A DNA stretch of 14,088 bases from Bacillaceae bacterium UBA7792 (GCA_002480735.1 DLCS01000239.1:1-14088), one strand, 5' to 3'. Positions 7,161 through 14,088 are shown, counted from the first letter of the stretch. Notes: a model not told the origin generated them from the letters alone. Made by a program: numbers and translations.

Positions 7161-8126
7161 TCACTCCTTCTTCAACGAGTAACTTCTGCCCTTGTTTGTG
7201 CCAGATGGAGCTAAATTCATAGAGTTTAAGAGTCGATTTGCGGTAAAAATAGAGGGGAGATGGGTAAATTCGCGGAATTTTTGGTTGGTGATGAATGAAT
7301 CGATGAGAAGGAAGTAATCCTCAATCGCTTTTTCGTGGGCATCCCTAGAATAAGACAAACATTTTTCGCAAAACCACTTCCTTTTACAACGAACCATTGC
7401 AAATTGCTTGCATTCTGGACATTGGACACCTGTCGTGATTTCAGATTTATTTATTCCATAATACTTCAGAATATCTATGTCTTCTGGGGTATGGACTCTT
7501 AACAGTGTCTTACTTAATTTTCGCATGTCTTTAAGTTCAAGAATTTCTTGTGTATTCCTACTTTCTATTTCTTCCATTCTTTCAATAAGATTTTGAATTT
7601 TGACCACAGTTTTTGTAATTTCCCTGTCGTTTGGGCTCTTTTTCAAGATAGCGGTGGGGTTGCTCATGACTACTAGGGGGTGTATGGGAAGATGGCCAAG
7701 ATTGTGATGCTCCAGCCAATGGTGCAGTTGTTTTTGATGCCACTTGACTTGTGAGACTGGGTCGGGAAATCCTTCCTCTTGGTTATTAGCAGTACGAATT
7801 AGTTGATTGAAGGAGCTGTCAAAAAATAGTTCGCCGAATATATTTTTGCATTCGAGGATGAACGCGGCATGTCGGGTGAGGGCCAAAAAGTCAATTTGAA
7901 AGTGGTGTTTCACAGTGGGGAGTCGAAGGTTGTGAAAAATAAAGGTCTCTTTTTCCGGCAAGAAATCTAAATAATAAGCTACGGCTCGCTCACCTTTGTA
8001 GCCGGATTTTTGTCTGATGAGGTCCTGCGTGACTTCTGGAGCTTTGGGATGAAGATCGGAAATACGAAGGCTAAGAGCCTCTAGTTTCTTTAAACGTACT
8101 GGTTTGGCTATTTCGTTGATAAACAA
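7161..8126 (-). CDS. NERD-domain (nuclease-related) protein with C-terminal zinc ribbon
   Basis: In this 321-aa protein, residues 43-160 match the NERD fold (PF08378), a PD-(D/E)xK nuclease relative. GYKGERAV (43-50), FQIDFLAL (77-84) and FILECKNIFGEL (89-100) supply the E, D and E-x-K positions, so it looks catalytically competent. The middle (about 165-215) is charged and helical. CPEC (236-239) and CEKC (253-256) form a zinc ribbon. The start is TTG at 8126, with AAGGAG (8140-8135) 8 nt away. The upstream GTG at 8135 overlaps that RBS and is unlikely. The gene stands alone between two six-unit 20-bp repeat arrays. It is cytoplasmic, with no signal or membrane segment. The substrate is unknown. 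DNA processing or defence would be inference from the fold. Confidence 0.82.
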   Translation of the reverse strand: MFINEIAKPVRLKKLEALSLRISDLHPKAPEVTQDLIRQKSGYKGERAVAYYLDFLPEKETFIFHNLRLPTVKHHFQIDFLALTRHAAFILECKNIFGELFFDSSFNQLIRTANNQEEGFPDPVSQVKWHQKQLHHWLEHHNLGHLPIHPLVVMSNPTAILKKSPNDREITKTVVKIQNLIERMEEIESRNTQEILELKDMRKLSKTLLRVHTPEDIDILKYYGINKSEITTGVQCPECKQFAMVRCKRKWFCEKCLSYSRDAHEKAIEDYFLLIDSFITNQKFREFTHLPSIFTANRLLNSMNLAPSGTNKGRSYSLKKE

Positions 8127-8191
8127 GTAACTCACTCCTTATCTCGTGTTAAGTAGAAGTTCGACATTGGTGGGGGAAATCCTTTTTTGGG

Positions 8192-8311
8192 TGTTTCGCT
8201 AATATATGTTGTTTTTAGCAAATAAAATTGTTTTTTAGCAAATACTTTCGCGTTTTCGCAATTAAACTTAAATTTCCGCAAATATCTCGATTTTTTCGCA
8301 AATAACGCATT
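8192..8311 (+). repeat. 20-bp direct repeat array B (six units), upstream of the NERD gene
   Basis: The core G(C)(A/T)A recurs at 8198, 8218, 8238, 8258, 8278 and 8298, exactly 20 bp apart. Units read TTTTT(A/C)GCAAATA plus variable tails, in the same + orientation as the array at 7041. Tails are partly shared between arrays: AAACTTAA follows unit 5 of array A and unit 4 of array B, and ATTGT ends unit 2 of both. The array lies 50-170 bp upstream of the NERD start, where a promoter would be expected. It could be a protein-binding array, phased A-tracts causing curvature, or ends of a mobile cassette. Confidence 0.9.
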
Positions 8312-8371
8312 CTGGCAGCCGAGAATAGGCCAATTTCCCCCGCAAAATCGCACTTACAGCAGCCATCACTT

Positions 8372-8399
8372 AAAAAACTGCCCCCCCTTAGGTTGACAG
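8372..8399 (-). terminator. Terminator of the LTA synthase-like gene
   Basis: Read on the minus strand, CTGTC-AACC and GG-GG-GGCAG form an imperfect stem with a 2-base internal mismatch, followed by six T. It begins 11 bp after the stop codon at 8410. Confidence 0.5.
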
Positions 8400-8409
8400 T
8401 CTCCTTCTT

Positions 8410-10281
8410 CTACCTCTTCGGCAAACTATTCATATACTCATCTGACAAATTCAATAGCTCCGAAATTCGCTCATAATCCTTTTCATATTGGGAAAAGTCT
8501 GCCAGTGTTTCTCGGCTTTGGAGGTCGAAAGCCTCTCCATCAGCAAAGCCTTCAGCAGGTTTAAAGACAATCTTGTTGTTAAAAAAGGACCCTACAGGCA
8601 TATAGTATCTCATTCCGAATAGGTTATCCGGGTAATTGACAATATCCTGGCCAAAATGGACATAATCATCCAGTGACAACCCAAGCATATTAGCAACAGT
8701 CGGCATGATATCGAGCTGACTGCCAACCACTTCATTGACTTCCCCTAATTTTTCCCCGCCAACGGCCACAATAAACGGGATGTTAAATTGATCAAGGAAG
8801 GTATACTCGTGGTTAACAAGATCCTCAAGCAGGTCAAAATCGTCTTCCTTCAGTCCACTTGGCTGCAACCCGAAGTGGTCGCCATAAAGAACGAGAATGG
8901 TGTCCTCCCAGAGCCCTTCATCTTTCAAGCTTTGAACCAGTTTTTCTAAGGCGGCATCGGTATAGGAGATGGCTTTCAGGTAATCTCCAACAATTGAACC
9001 GTCAAATTCAGCGGGAAGCTGGAGCGTATTTTTGTCATCTGGAATTTGAAAAGGATGATGACTAGACAAGGTCACAATTTGTGCATAAAATTTTTGCCCG
9101 CTATCATGGAGTTTCTTTAGCTCTGGCAATACCTTTTCATAGACATATTCGTCTGATGGGCCAATGCCAATGACATCCTCGTTTCCAAAGAATTGAATGT
9201 CATAATACTTGTCGAATCCGAGCGCAGGATACATTTTATCTCTGCTCCAAAAAGTGACGTCATTCGCATGGAAGGTCATCGTTTGGTAGTCTTCCTTTTT
9301 CAAAAGCTTAGGAAGGCTCGGGATTTCTCGGTCGCTAAAGGTCTCCGAGGTTGCAGTCCAAGCGGATGGGTACAAGGAAGTATTGAACATGAATTCCGCA
9401 TCGGACGTATTCCCAGGGCCGATTTGTTGAAAGACATTCGGGAAATACAAGCTCCCTTGGAGCAAATCATTTAAGAAGGGAGTGATTTCCTTTCCATCGA
9501 CCTTAAGGTTAATTGTGAAATCCTGAAAGGCCTCCGCTTGGATCACGATGAGGTTTTTACCTTCTGCTATCCCTCTTAGCTTCAGATTCTCGGCAGGAAT
9601 CGGCTCTATTCCTTTTATTTCTCTAATTTTCTCGGGAAGGCTCGCTTTCTCCTCGCTTGTTAAAAGAGGAGTACTTGCAGCTTCCGCTTTATCTTTGACA
9701 GCAAGAATTTCATATGTAAGAATCCCTTGTTTTTCGGCAGCTAGAACGGTATTCGCAATTTTCGCATCCCTTTGGGTAAAAAGCTGATATCCAACTAGAG
9801 AAACACCCAAAATCATGATTGGGAGCACTAGCTTTAGATTAATACGTTCCGCTGTTTTTGCCCCGGATTTCTTTTTCATAAAAAAGTAAATCGGTAAAAG
9901 GATAAAATCGACAAATATTAAGAAGTAGACCGGCTTAATCAACTGGAGAACGCTATCTTTCACAGTCCCCACTTGTCCAATCTGGGAAAAAACATGAACC
10001 GTCACAATGTAGCCGAAATAATCATGATAAATAAGAACGGCCAACAAAAGCACCGTGAAAATTAGATTAAGGGCAATATATAGAATGATTTTCAGCTTCT
10101 TTGACGAAAGGAGTTCGACTAGCCCGAAAAACAAGAGTAAATACCCAATCTCCACGAAAATAGTTTTAAAGATATTGGCATTCTCAAATAACAAGCCCCT
10201 CACGAAAAGGAATTTTAATAGAACAAGAGAAAGAAACACAAAAAACGGCCAATGACTCTGCAAATCAAGCTTCTTCAACAA
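8410..10281 (-). CDS. LTA synthase family protein (sulfatase-fold phosphoglycerol transferase)
   Basis: At 623 aa it is the usual length for LtaS/YvgJ/YqgS/YfnI-type enzymes. They transfer glycerol-phosphate from phosphatidylglycerol to build or prime lipoteichoic acid on the outer face of the membrane. Five or so membrane segments lie in the first 165 residues (about 13-32, 41-58, 64-84, 115-134, 150-165). The extracellular sulfatase-like domain carries VIQAEAFQ (E250), GNTSDAEFM (T292, the likely nucleophile), LSSHHPF (405-411) and LYGDHFG (D468, H469), matching the known metal and catalytic residues. Which paralogue it is cannot be decided. The start is unusual: the frame is closed by TAG at 10287-10285, directly before AGG and tandem TTG codons (10281, 10278), so initiation must be at TTG. 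The nearest RBS (AGAGG) is very close, which suggests weak initiation or use of the TTG at 10263. Confidence 0.9.
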   Translation of the reverse strand: MLKKLDLQSHWPFFVFLSLVLLKFLFVRGLLFENANIFKTIFVEIGYLLLFFGLVELLSSKKLKIILYIALNLIFTVLLLAVLIYHDYFGYIVTVHVFSQIGQVGTVKDSVLQLIKPVYFLIFVDFILLPIYFFMKKKSGAKTAERINLKLVLPIMILGVSLVGYQLFTQRDAKIANTVLAAEKQGILTYEILAVKDKAEAASTPLLTSEEKASLPEKIREIKGIEPIPAENLKLRGIAEGKNLIVIQAEAFQDFTINLKVDGKEITPFLNDLLQGSLYFPNVFQQIGPGNTSDAEFMFNTSLYPSAWTATSETFSDREIPSLPKLLKKEDYQTMTFHANDVTFWSRDKMYPALGFDKYYDIQFFGNEDVIGIGPSDEYVYEKVLPELKKLHDSGQKFYAQIVTLSSHHPFQIPDDKNTLQLPAEFDGSIVGDYLKAISYTDAALEKLVQSLKDEGLWEDTILVLYGDHFGLQPSGLKEDDFDLLEDLVNHEYTFLDQFNIPFIVAVGGEKLGEVNEVVGSQLDIMPTVANMLGLSLDDYVHFGQDIVNYPDNLFGMRYYMPVGSFFNNKIVFKPAEGFADGEAFDLQSRETLADFSQYEKDYERISELLNLSDEYMNSLPKR

Positions 10282-10322
10282 CCTCTATCACATCCATAGG
10301 CATAATCTACTAATCAGGTTTT

Positions 10323-10351
10323 ATCTTACATTAGATGAAATAGTTTGTAAA
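10323..10351 (-). promoter_or_regulatory. Candidate sigma-A promoter for the LTA synthase-like gene
   Basis: On the minus strand TTTACA (10351-10346, 5 of 6) is followed 17 bp later by TAAGAT (10328-10323, 4 of 6), about 40 bp before the TTG start. Confidence 0.45.
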
Positions 10352-10366
10352 ATCTAATAATATGGC

Positions 10367-10421
10367 GGTACCAGGTACCGCCGGTGGACAAAAACCTTAA
10401 TTTGTCCACCTGGTATGGACA
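10367..10421 (+). repeat. REP element copy 2 (55 bp, forward, 5' of RAYT)
   Basis: GGTACCAGGTACCGCCGG is followed by TGGAC, an AAAAACCTTA spacer, ATTTGTCCACC and TATGGACA. GGTGGAC and GTCCACC pair as a 7-bp stem. It is the left partner of an inverted pair around the transposase gene; the right partner is at 11183-11237. It also sits between the promoters of two divergent genes. Confidence 0.9.
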
Positions 10422-10467
10422 CTAATGTTGATTTTGGAAAATATTGATAGAACATTACTTATTTCAA

Positions 10468-10476
10468 TGGTATGAT
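10468..10476 (+). promoter_or_regulatory. Extended -10 promoter for the RAYT gene
   Basis: TGGTATGAT is a full extended -10 (TGn plus TATGAT). A TTGATA lies at 10444-10449, but the 21-bp gap to the -10 is too long for a standard -35. About 100 nt of leader precede the TTG start. Confidence 0.45.
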
Positions 10477-10578
10477 ATTAGTTGGAAAGAGTTATTCATG
10501 TCTCACTCCCATATTCCCTTCACCAACCACACAAAAATACTTCTCTTCCAAAATACTATTCAAAGGAGGACATTGATC

Positions 10579-11163
10579 TTGCCACGCAAGCCCCTTATCT
10601 GGTTTCCAGGTGCAACCTACCATATCATCAGTAAAGGCATAAGAAGCAGTTCCATTTTAGAGGATGATGAAGACCGCTACAAATATCTCTCGCTTCTAGC
10701 TGAAACGAAAGAAAAATATGGTTTCACCCTTCAAGCATATTGCCTCATGACAAATCATACCCATCTTCAGCTGCAAACCGCGAATGATCCCCCGGGAAAA
10801 ATCATGCATGCTCTCAATCTCAAATATGCTAAATACTTCAACCAAAAATATTCCTATTCTGGACATGTGTTTGACAATCGTTACTTCTGGGAGCTGGTCG
10901 ATTCTATCGGATATGAAATCGAATTAAGCAAATATATTCATCTTAATCCTCTGAAAGCGGGAATAGTGAATAAGCCGGAGGACTACCCGTGGAGCAGTTA
11001 CAGAGCCTACGTCCTCCACGAGAAGAATAATCTCATATCCTCTGATAGAATCCTCTCCTATTTCACTGAGCCCCAAATCTCCAACTACATCCAATTCATC
11101 CAAGCAGAAGAAAGTCCATTAGCGTATGCAAATCTCGATATTATAGGAAATGCACCGGTATAG
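10579..11163 (+). CDS. REP-associated tyrosine transposase (RAYT, Y1_Tnp family)
   Basis: This 194-aa HUH/Y1 single-strand endonuclease is related to IS200/IS605 TnpA (PF01797). The core reads LIWFPGATYHIISKG at the N-terminus, then LMTNHTHLQ (HUH residues H60 and H62), YFNQKYSYSGHVFDNRYF, and KYIHLNPLKAG with the likely catalytic Y119. The start is TTG at 10579, with AGGAGG at 10564-10569 and a 9-nt spacer. An ATG at 10444 in the same frame lies in the promoter region and adds 45 non-homologous residues. RAYTs bind and cut REP hairpins. The gene is enclosed by an inverted pair of 55-bp REP copies, with two further copies elsewhere in the window. It appears full length with all key residues, so it could be active. 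Confidence 0.9.
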   Translation: MPRKPLIWFPGATYHIISKGIRSSSILEDDEDRYKYLSLLAETKEKYGFTLQAYCLMTNHTHLQLQTANDPPGKIMHALNLKYAKYFNQKYSYSGHVFDNRYFWELVDSIGYEIELSKYIHLNPLKAGIVNKPEDYPWSSYRAYVLHEKNNLISSDRILSYFTEPQISNYIQFIQAEESPLAYANLDIIGNAPV

Positions 11164-11182
11164 CATATTCGGCATATTGAAT

Positions 11183-11237
11183 TGTCCACCCCATGTGGAC
11201 AAATTGGACGAAAAGTCCACCGGCGGTACCAGGTACC
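11183..11237 (-). repeat. REP element copy 3 (55 bp, reverse, between RAYT and yifB)
   Basis: On the minus strand it reads GGTACCTGGTACCGCCGG, TGGAC, a TTTTCGTCCA spacer, ATTTGTCCAC and GGGGTGGACA. It is inverted relative to the copy at 10367. A further GGTACC at 11246-11251 follows AAATACAA. The element lies in the short leader of yifB, 45 bp before its start, and keeps an open frame into yifB that would mislead start prediction. Confidence 0.9.
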
Positions 11238-11282
11238 AAATACAAGGTACCAAAAACAAAAATAATAAGAAGAGGTGATGTT

Positions 11283-12809
11283 ATGGCGTCGGTTGTTTAT
11301 TGTTTTGGGATTTCGGGAATTGAAGGACGGCTAGTAGAGGTGGAAACCGATACGATGGTGGGGATCCCTTCTGTGTCGATTGTTGGTCTTGGGGATAAGG
11401 CGGTCAAGGAAGCGAGGGAGCGTCTTGAAGCGGCCATCACACACTCTGGATTTTCCTTCCCGTTTCAAAAGGTGGTGTTCAATCTTGCTCCATCGGATAT
11501 GAAGAAAACAGGAACCCACTATGATTTGGCGATGGCCATAGGGCTACTGACTAGAACGGGGCAGCTACAGGGGGTAAGCATCAATAAGACCGGTTTTATC
11601 GGTGAGCTATCCCTAAATGCCAATATTCGCCCTGTTTCCGGTGTGTTGCCAATGGTTCTAAAAGCGAAAGAGGCTGGTCTCAGAAGGGTCATCCTCGCCA
11701 CGGATAATATCCGAGAGGCCTCTCTTGTAAAAGGAATTGAAATTATTGGCTTTCAAACTCTATCTGAAGTCGTTCATTTTTTATCTGGAACGACACCTCC
11801 TCCTTCAGCACCGCCCCTAGAAAATCCTCCGAAAGCACAATCCTACCATGATTTTTCCGATGTAAAAGGGCAGGACCTAATGACCGAATACATCGCTATC
11901 GCCGCTGCCGGAGGGCATAACCTTCTTATGATTGGACCACCTGGATGCGGAAAGTCAATGCTGGCAAAACGAATCCCAACCATTTTACCCAGTATGACTG
12001 AGGAAGAGTCGCTAGAGGTTACAAAAATATACAGCGTGGCCAATCTTCTCAAGGACAAGGGGACCCTCATCACGAAAAGGCCGTACCGTGCTCCCCATCA
12101 CAATGCCTCTACAAACGCCCTAATCGGTGGTGGAAGTGTAGCAAAGCCGGGTGAAATTTCTCTTGCCCATAACGGTGTTCTTTTTCTAGATGAAATTGCT
12201 GAATTCAGCAAGAAAACACTCGATGCATTGAGGCAGCCTTTGGAGGATCAATCGGTTACGATCACTAGAGTGTGGGGTGCCAATACATATCCCGCCCACT
12301 TCATGCTAGTGGGTGCGATGAATCCATGCCCATGCGGTTATTTTGGTCAGGAGAAATGCCGTTGCACCGACTATGAAATCGTGAAATATCGGCAAAAATT
12401 ATCCGGCCCAATCCTCGATCGGATGGACATTCAGAAATATGTGGCTCCGGTCGATTTATTTGCGGAAAATGAGCCATCAAAATCCTCAGCTGAAATTCGC
12501 CACAGGGTTTCAACCGCTCGAAAAATTCAAGAGGAACGCTACCAGCATATTCCTTCAATGAATTGCAATGCCCAGCTTACGCCCGCTCTTATAAGCAAGT
12601 TCTGCCAGTTAGATCGGGAAAGCACCGACCTTCTTAGAAAAGCCTATGATCGATTCCGATACAGTGGTCGCAGCCTGCACAAAATCATCAAGGTCGCAAG
12701 GACGATTGCTGATTTAGAGGGAGCAAAGGACATTCGAGCCCCTCATATGAGAAAAAGCATTTTAAGCAGAGATTTGGAAAAAGACAAAATTACTTTTACA
12801 GGAGTGTAG
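11283..12809 (+). CDS. yifB: YifB/ComM-family Mg-chelatase-like AAA+ ATPase
   Basis: This 508-aa protein has the usual length and order for the family: an N-terminal ChlI/Lon-protease-like domain (about 5-165), a proline-rich linker (171-184), an AAA+ core (about 190-390) and a C-terminal Mg_chelatase_C domain (about 400-500). Walker A is GPPGCGKS (218-225) and Walker B is VLFLDE (299-304). PCPCGYF...CRC (C349, C351, C359, C361) is the family cysteine cluster, and LDRMD (378-382) carries the Arg-finger region. The start is ATG at 11283 after AAGAGGTG; an in-frame ATG at 11193 would translate the REP element. In Gram-negatives ComM is a helicase that aids branch migration in natural transformation. 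Here its stop overlaps the dprA-like region, so a shared role in DNA uptake or recombination is likely but inferred. Confidence 0.93.
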   Translation: MASVVYCFGISGIEGRLVEVETDTMVGIPSVSIVGLGDKAVKEARERLEAAITHSGFSFPFQKVVFNLAPSDMKKTGTHYDLAMAIGLLTRTGQLQGVSINKTGFIGELSLNANIRPVSGVLPMVLKAKEAGLRRVILATDNIREASLVKGIEIIGFQTLSEVVHFLSGTTPPPSAPPLENPPKAQSYHDFSDVKGQDLMTEYIAIAAAGGHNLLMIGPPGCGKSMLAKRIPTILPSMTEEESLEVTKIYSVANLLKDKGTLITKRPYRAPHHNASTNALIGGGSVAKPGEISLAHNGVLFLDEIAEFSKKTLDALRQPLEDQSVTITRVWGANTYPAHFMLVGAMNPCPCGYFGQEKCRCTDYEIVKYRQKLSGPILDRMDIQKYVAPVDLFAENEPSKSSAEIRHRVSTARKIQEERYQHIPSMNCNAQLTPALISKFCQLDRESTDLLRKAYDRFRYSGRSLHKIIKVARTIADLEGAKDIRAPHMRKSILSRDLEKDKITFTGV

Positions 12810-12811
12810 TG

Positions 12812-13900
12812 ATGGAACGATATTGGATATGGTTAAGTTTGATAAAATATGTTGGCCCGGTTTTACAAAAAAATCTACTGGGGTATTTCGGCTGTCCTAG
12901 GAAAGTGTTTGAAGCAGCTGGAAAGGAATTAGCAGAGGTACCCACTATGAACAAAAGAGCCCTCCAATCCCTTTTGAACAGTAAAACCCTGACCTACGCT
13001 GAAAACATCCTTCAGAATTGCAGAGAAAAGGAAATCCAAATTTTGCAATTTGACAATGAAAGATATCCTCCTCATGCCAAAAGCTGCCCAGAATCTCCGG
13101 TTGTCCTATTTTATAAAGGAACCCTAGAGCCAATAACGGAGGCCGTGGCGGTTGTTGGTTCAAGGCGCTGCACTTCGTACGGAAAAAAGATGGCACAGGA
13201 AATGGGGAGACAATTGGCGGAATATGGAGTACCACTCATCAGCGGTTTTGCAAAGGGGATTGACAGCTACGCACAATCCGCATGTGTCAACAAAGGAGGC
13301 TACACGATAGCCTTTCTAGCAGGTGGAGTGGATTTGTGCTATCCAGCGGAACAGCGCCCACTTTACGAGAAGATATTAGAATCAGGAAGTGTATTCATTT
13401 CCTCACAACCACCCGGAACAAAGGCCCGCCCAGAATATTTCTTACAGAGGAATGCCTTTATTAGTGCGTGGTCTAGAGAGGTAGTTGTGGTGGAGGCCAC
13501 AGCAAAAAGCGGCGCTCTATGGACCGCCCAATATGCCCAAAGCCATGGCCGTTCTCTATTTGCAGTTCCCCACCCAATCGGTATGGCTGAGGGAGAAGGG
13601 ACGAACCGGCTTATCGCTGAAGGAAAGGCTGAATTGTTCATGGGAATAGAAAGTCTGGATAGCATTAAGAAACAAAGCAGGATGGTTACTCTAGACCAGA
13701 GAACTTCCCGTGTGCCACTCTATCCCCTCTCAAAAATTCAGCATCACATTCTAACCTTCCTCACCGACAATGCACCCAAATCACTCCTAGAACTTTCACG
13801 GCAGAGCCAAATCTCTGAAGAAACCATCCTTGAGGAACTCCTCACCCTAGAGCTCAACGGAATAATTATTCTCAGAGGAAATTTAGTTACAAGGGTTTAA
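12812..13900 (+). CDS. dprA: DprA/Smf-family DNA-processing protein, divergent
   Basis: This 362-aa protein has a helical SAM/HhH-like N-terminus (about 1-75), a DprA Rossmann domain (about 80-285) and a C-terminal winged-helix-like part (about 303-362). DprA loads RecA on incoming single-stranded DNA. Key blocks are AVVGSRRCTSYG (114-124), SGFAKGID (144-151), GGVDLCYPAE (171-180), QRNAFIS (212-218) and SGALWTAQYA (233-242). It departs from the standard DprA in several conserved spots: Q155 where AH is usual, RNA instead of RNR, and AVPHP instead of AVPG. The start is ATG 12812, 7 nt after AGGAG (12800-12804). A GTG at 12809 overlaps the yifB stop and is less well spaced. The two genes are coupled. 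In Bacillus the standard dprA sits by topA, so this may be a second copy. Confidence 0.88.
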   Translation: MERYWIWLSLIKYVGPVLQKNLLGYFGCPRKVFEAAGKELAEVPTMNKRALQSLLNSKTLTYAENILQNCREKEIQILQFDNERYPPHAKSCPESPVVLFYKGTLEPITEAVAVVGSRRCTSYGKKMAQEMGRQLAEYGVPLISGFAKGIDSYAQSACVNKGGYTIAFLAGGVDLCYPAEQRPLYEKILESGSVFISSQPPGTKARPEYFLQRNAFISAWSREVVVVEATAKSGALWTAQYAQSHGRSLFAVPHPIGMAEGEGTNRLIAEGKAELFMGIESLDSIKKQSRMVTLDQRTSRVPLYPLSKIQHHILTFLTDNAPKSLLELSRQSQISEETILEELLTLELNGIIILRGNLVTRV

Positions 13901-13926
13901 GAAATAATAGGCGACGTAACTCTAAA

Positions 13927-13961
13927 AGGGCAGAAAGAACACAATCCGTTCTCTCTGCCCT
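13927..13961. terminator. Terminator after dprA
   Basis: AGGGCAGA (13927-13934) pairs with TCTGCCCT (13954-13961), and inner AGAAC and GTTCT extend the stem to 13 bp with one mismatch. The U-tract is weak on the plus strand (ATCATTT) and somewhat better on the minus strand (TTTTAG), so it may work in both directions. Confidence 0.7.
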
Positions 13962-13977
13962 ATCATTTCCCTCCCAC

Positions 13978-14032
13978 TGTCCACCCCGCGTGGACAAATT
14001 AGGCAAAAAGTCCACCAGCGGTACCTGGTACC
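13978..14032 (-). repeat. REP element copy 4 (55 bp, reverse, after dprA)
   Basis: On the minus strand it reads GGTACCAGGTACCGCTGG, TGGAC, a TTTTTGCCTA spacer, ATTTGTCCACG and GGGGTGGACA. It is closest to the copy at 11183 and has the same orientation. Together these two copies bracket the yifB-dprA pair as direct repeats 2.7 kb apart. Confidence 0.9.
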
Positions 14033-14088
14033 ATTTTAAAAACCTTGTAAATATTTAAAATAACAATTTCGCTTCCTCGCTATTTAGT
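14033..14088. other. Window edge, no gene seen
   Basis: The sequence is A/T-rich after the last REP copy. No start, ribosome binding site or terminator can be supported. Confidence 0.3.

Larger units (their letters stand above)
10367..11237 (+). mobile_element. REP-RAYT-REP unit
   Basis: An intact RAYT coding region is enclosed by two 55-bp REP copies in inverted orientation, the classical arrangement of a REP-associated tyrosine transposase with its substrates. No target-site duplication was evident by eye. The boundaries are the outer GGTACC ends of the REP copies. Confidence 0.75.

Noticed and set aside
7041..8311. CRISPR array interpretation of the 20-bp repeats
   Set aside because: The conserved core is about 13 bp with only about 7 bp between cores, far below CRISPR repeat and spacer sizes, and no cas gene is present.
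10444..10578. A 45-residue N-terminal extension of the RAYT
   Set aside because: It covers the extended -10 and leader. RAYT homology starts near PRKPLIWFPG, and the AGGAGG points to TTG 10579.
11193..11282. A 30-residue N-terminal extension of YifB
   Set aside because: It is the translation of the REP element. The family starts at MASVVYCFGISGIEG, and a proper RBS precedes 11283.

Overview
The window looks like chromosomal DNA from a low-to-moderate-GC Bacillaceae-type Firmicute. The reasons are strong AGGAGG-type ribosome binding sites, frequent TTG starts, sigma-A-like -10 boxes, a lipoteichoic acid (LTA) synthase family protein, and Firmicute-style protein families. No rRNA, tRNA or CRISPR array was seen.

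Layout, left to right. (1) A rho-independent terminator of an upstream gene and a degenerate REP-like palindrome lead into two tandem, paralogous, membrane-anchored FAD-dependent oxidoreductases (213-2057 and 2068-3936). They have SLH-like C-termini and near-identical ribosome binding sites. (2) A 450-bp intergenic stretch holds a 55-bp REP copy, a perfect 16-bp palindrome and a terminator. (3) A PLP-dependent D-amino-acid deaminase/aldolase-like gene (4387-5553) overlaps by ATGA a VAO-family lactone/alditol oxidase gene (5550-6870). The second gene is broken by a +1 shift in a T-run. (4) On the minus strand, a NERD-domain nuclease-like protein with a zinc ribbon (7161-8126) lies between two non-coding arrays. 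Each array has six direct repeats on an exact 20-bp period. (5) Also on the minus strand is an LTA synthase family membrane protein (8410-10281). (6) A REP-associated tyrosine transposase (RAYT, 10579-11163) is enclosed by an inverted pair of 55-bp REP elements. (7) A yifB/comM-like AAA+ ATPase and a divergent dprA-like gene are translationally coupled (11283-13900). A REP copy precedes this pair and another follows its terminator.

How they work together. The two FAD proteins form one transcription unit and probably share a substrate class, which cannot be named from sequence. The aldolase/oxidase pair forms a second unit that may be decaying. The yifB-dprA pair suggests handling of single-stranded or incoming DNA. 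The RAYT is the likely source of the four 55-bp REP copies, which sit only between genes, next to gene ends or starts.

The least explained structure is the NERD gene bracketed by two 20-bp-period arrays. The REP/RAYT family comes next. Its four copies are exactly 55 bp and share one architecture.
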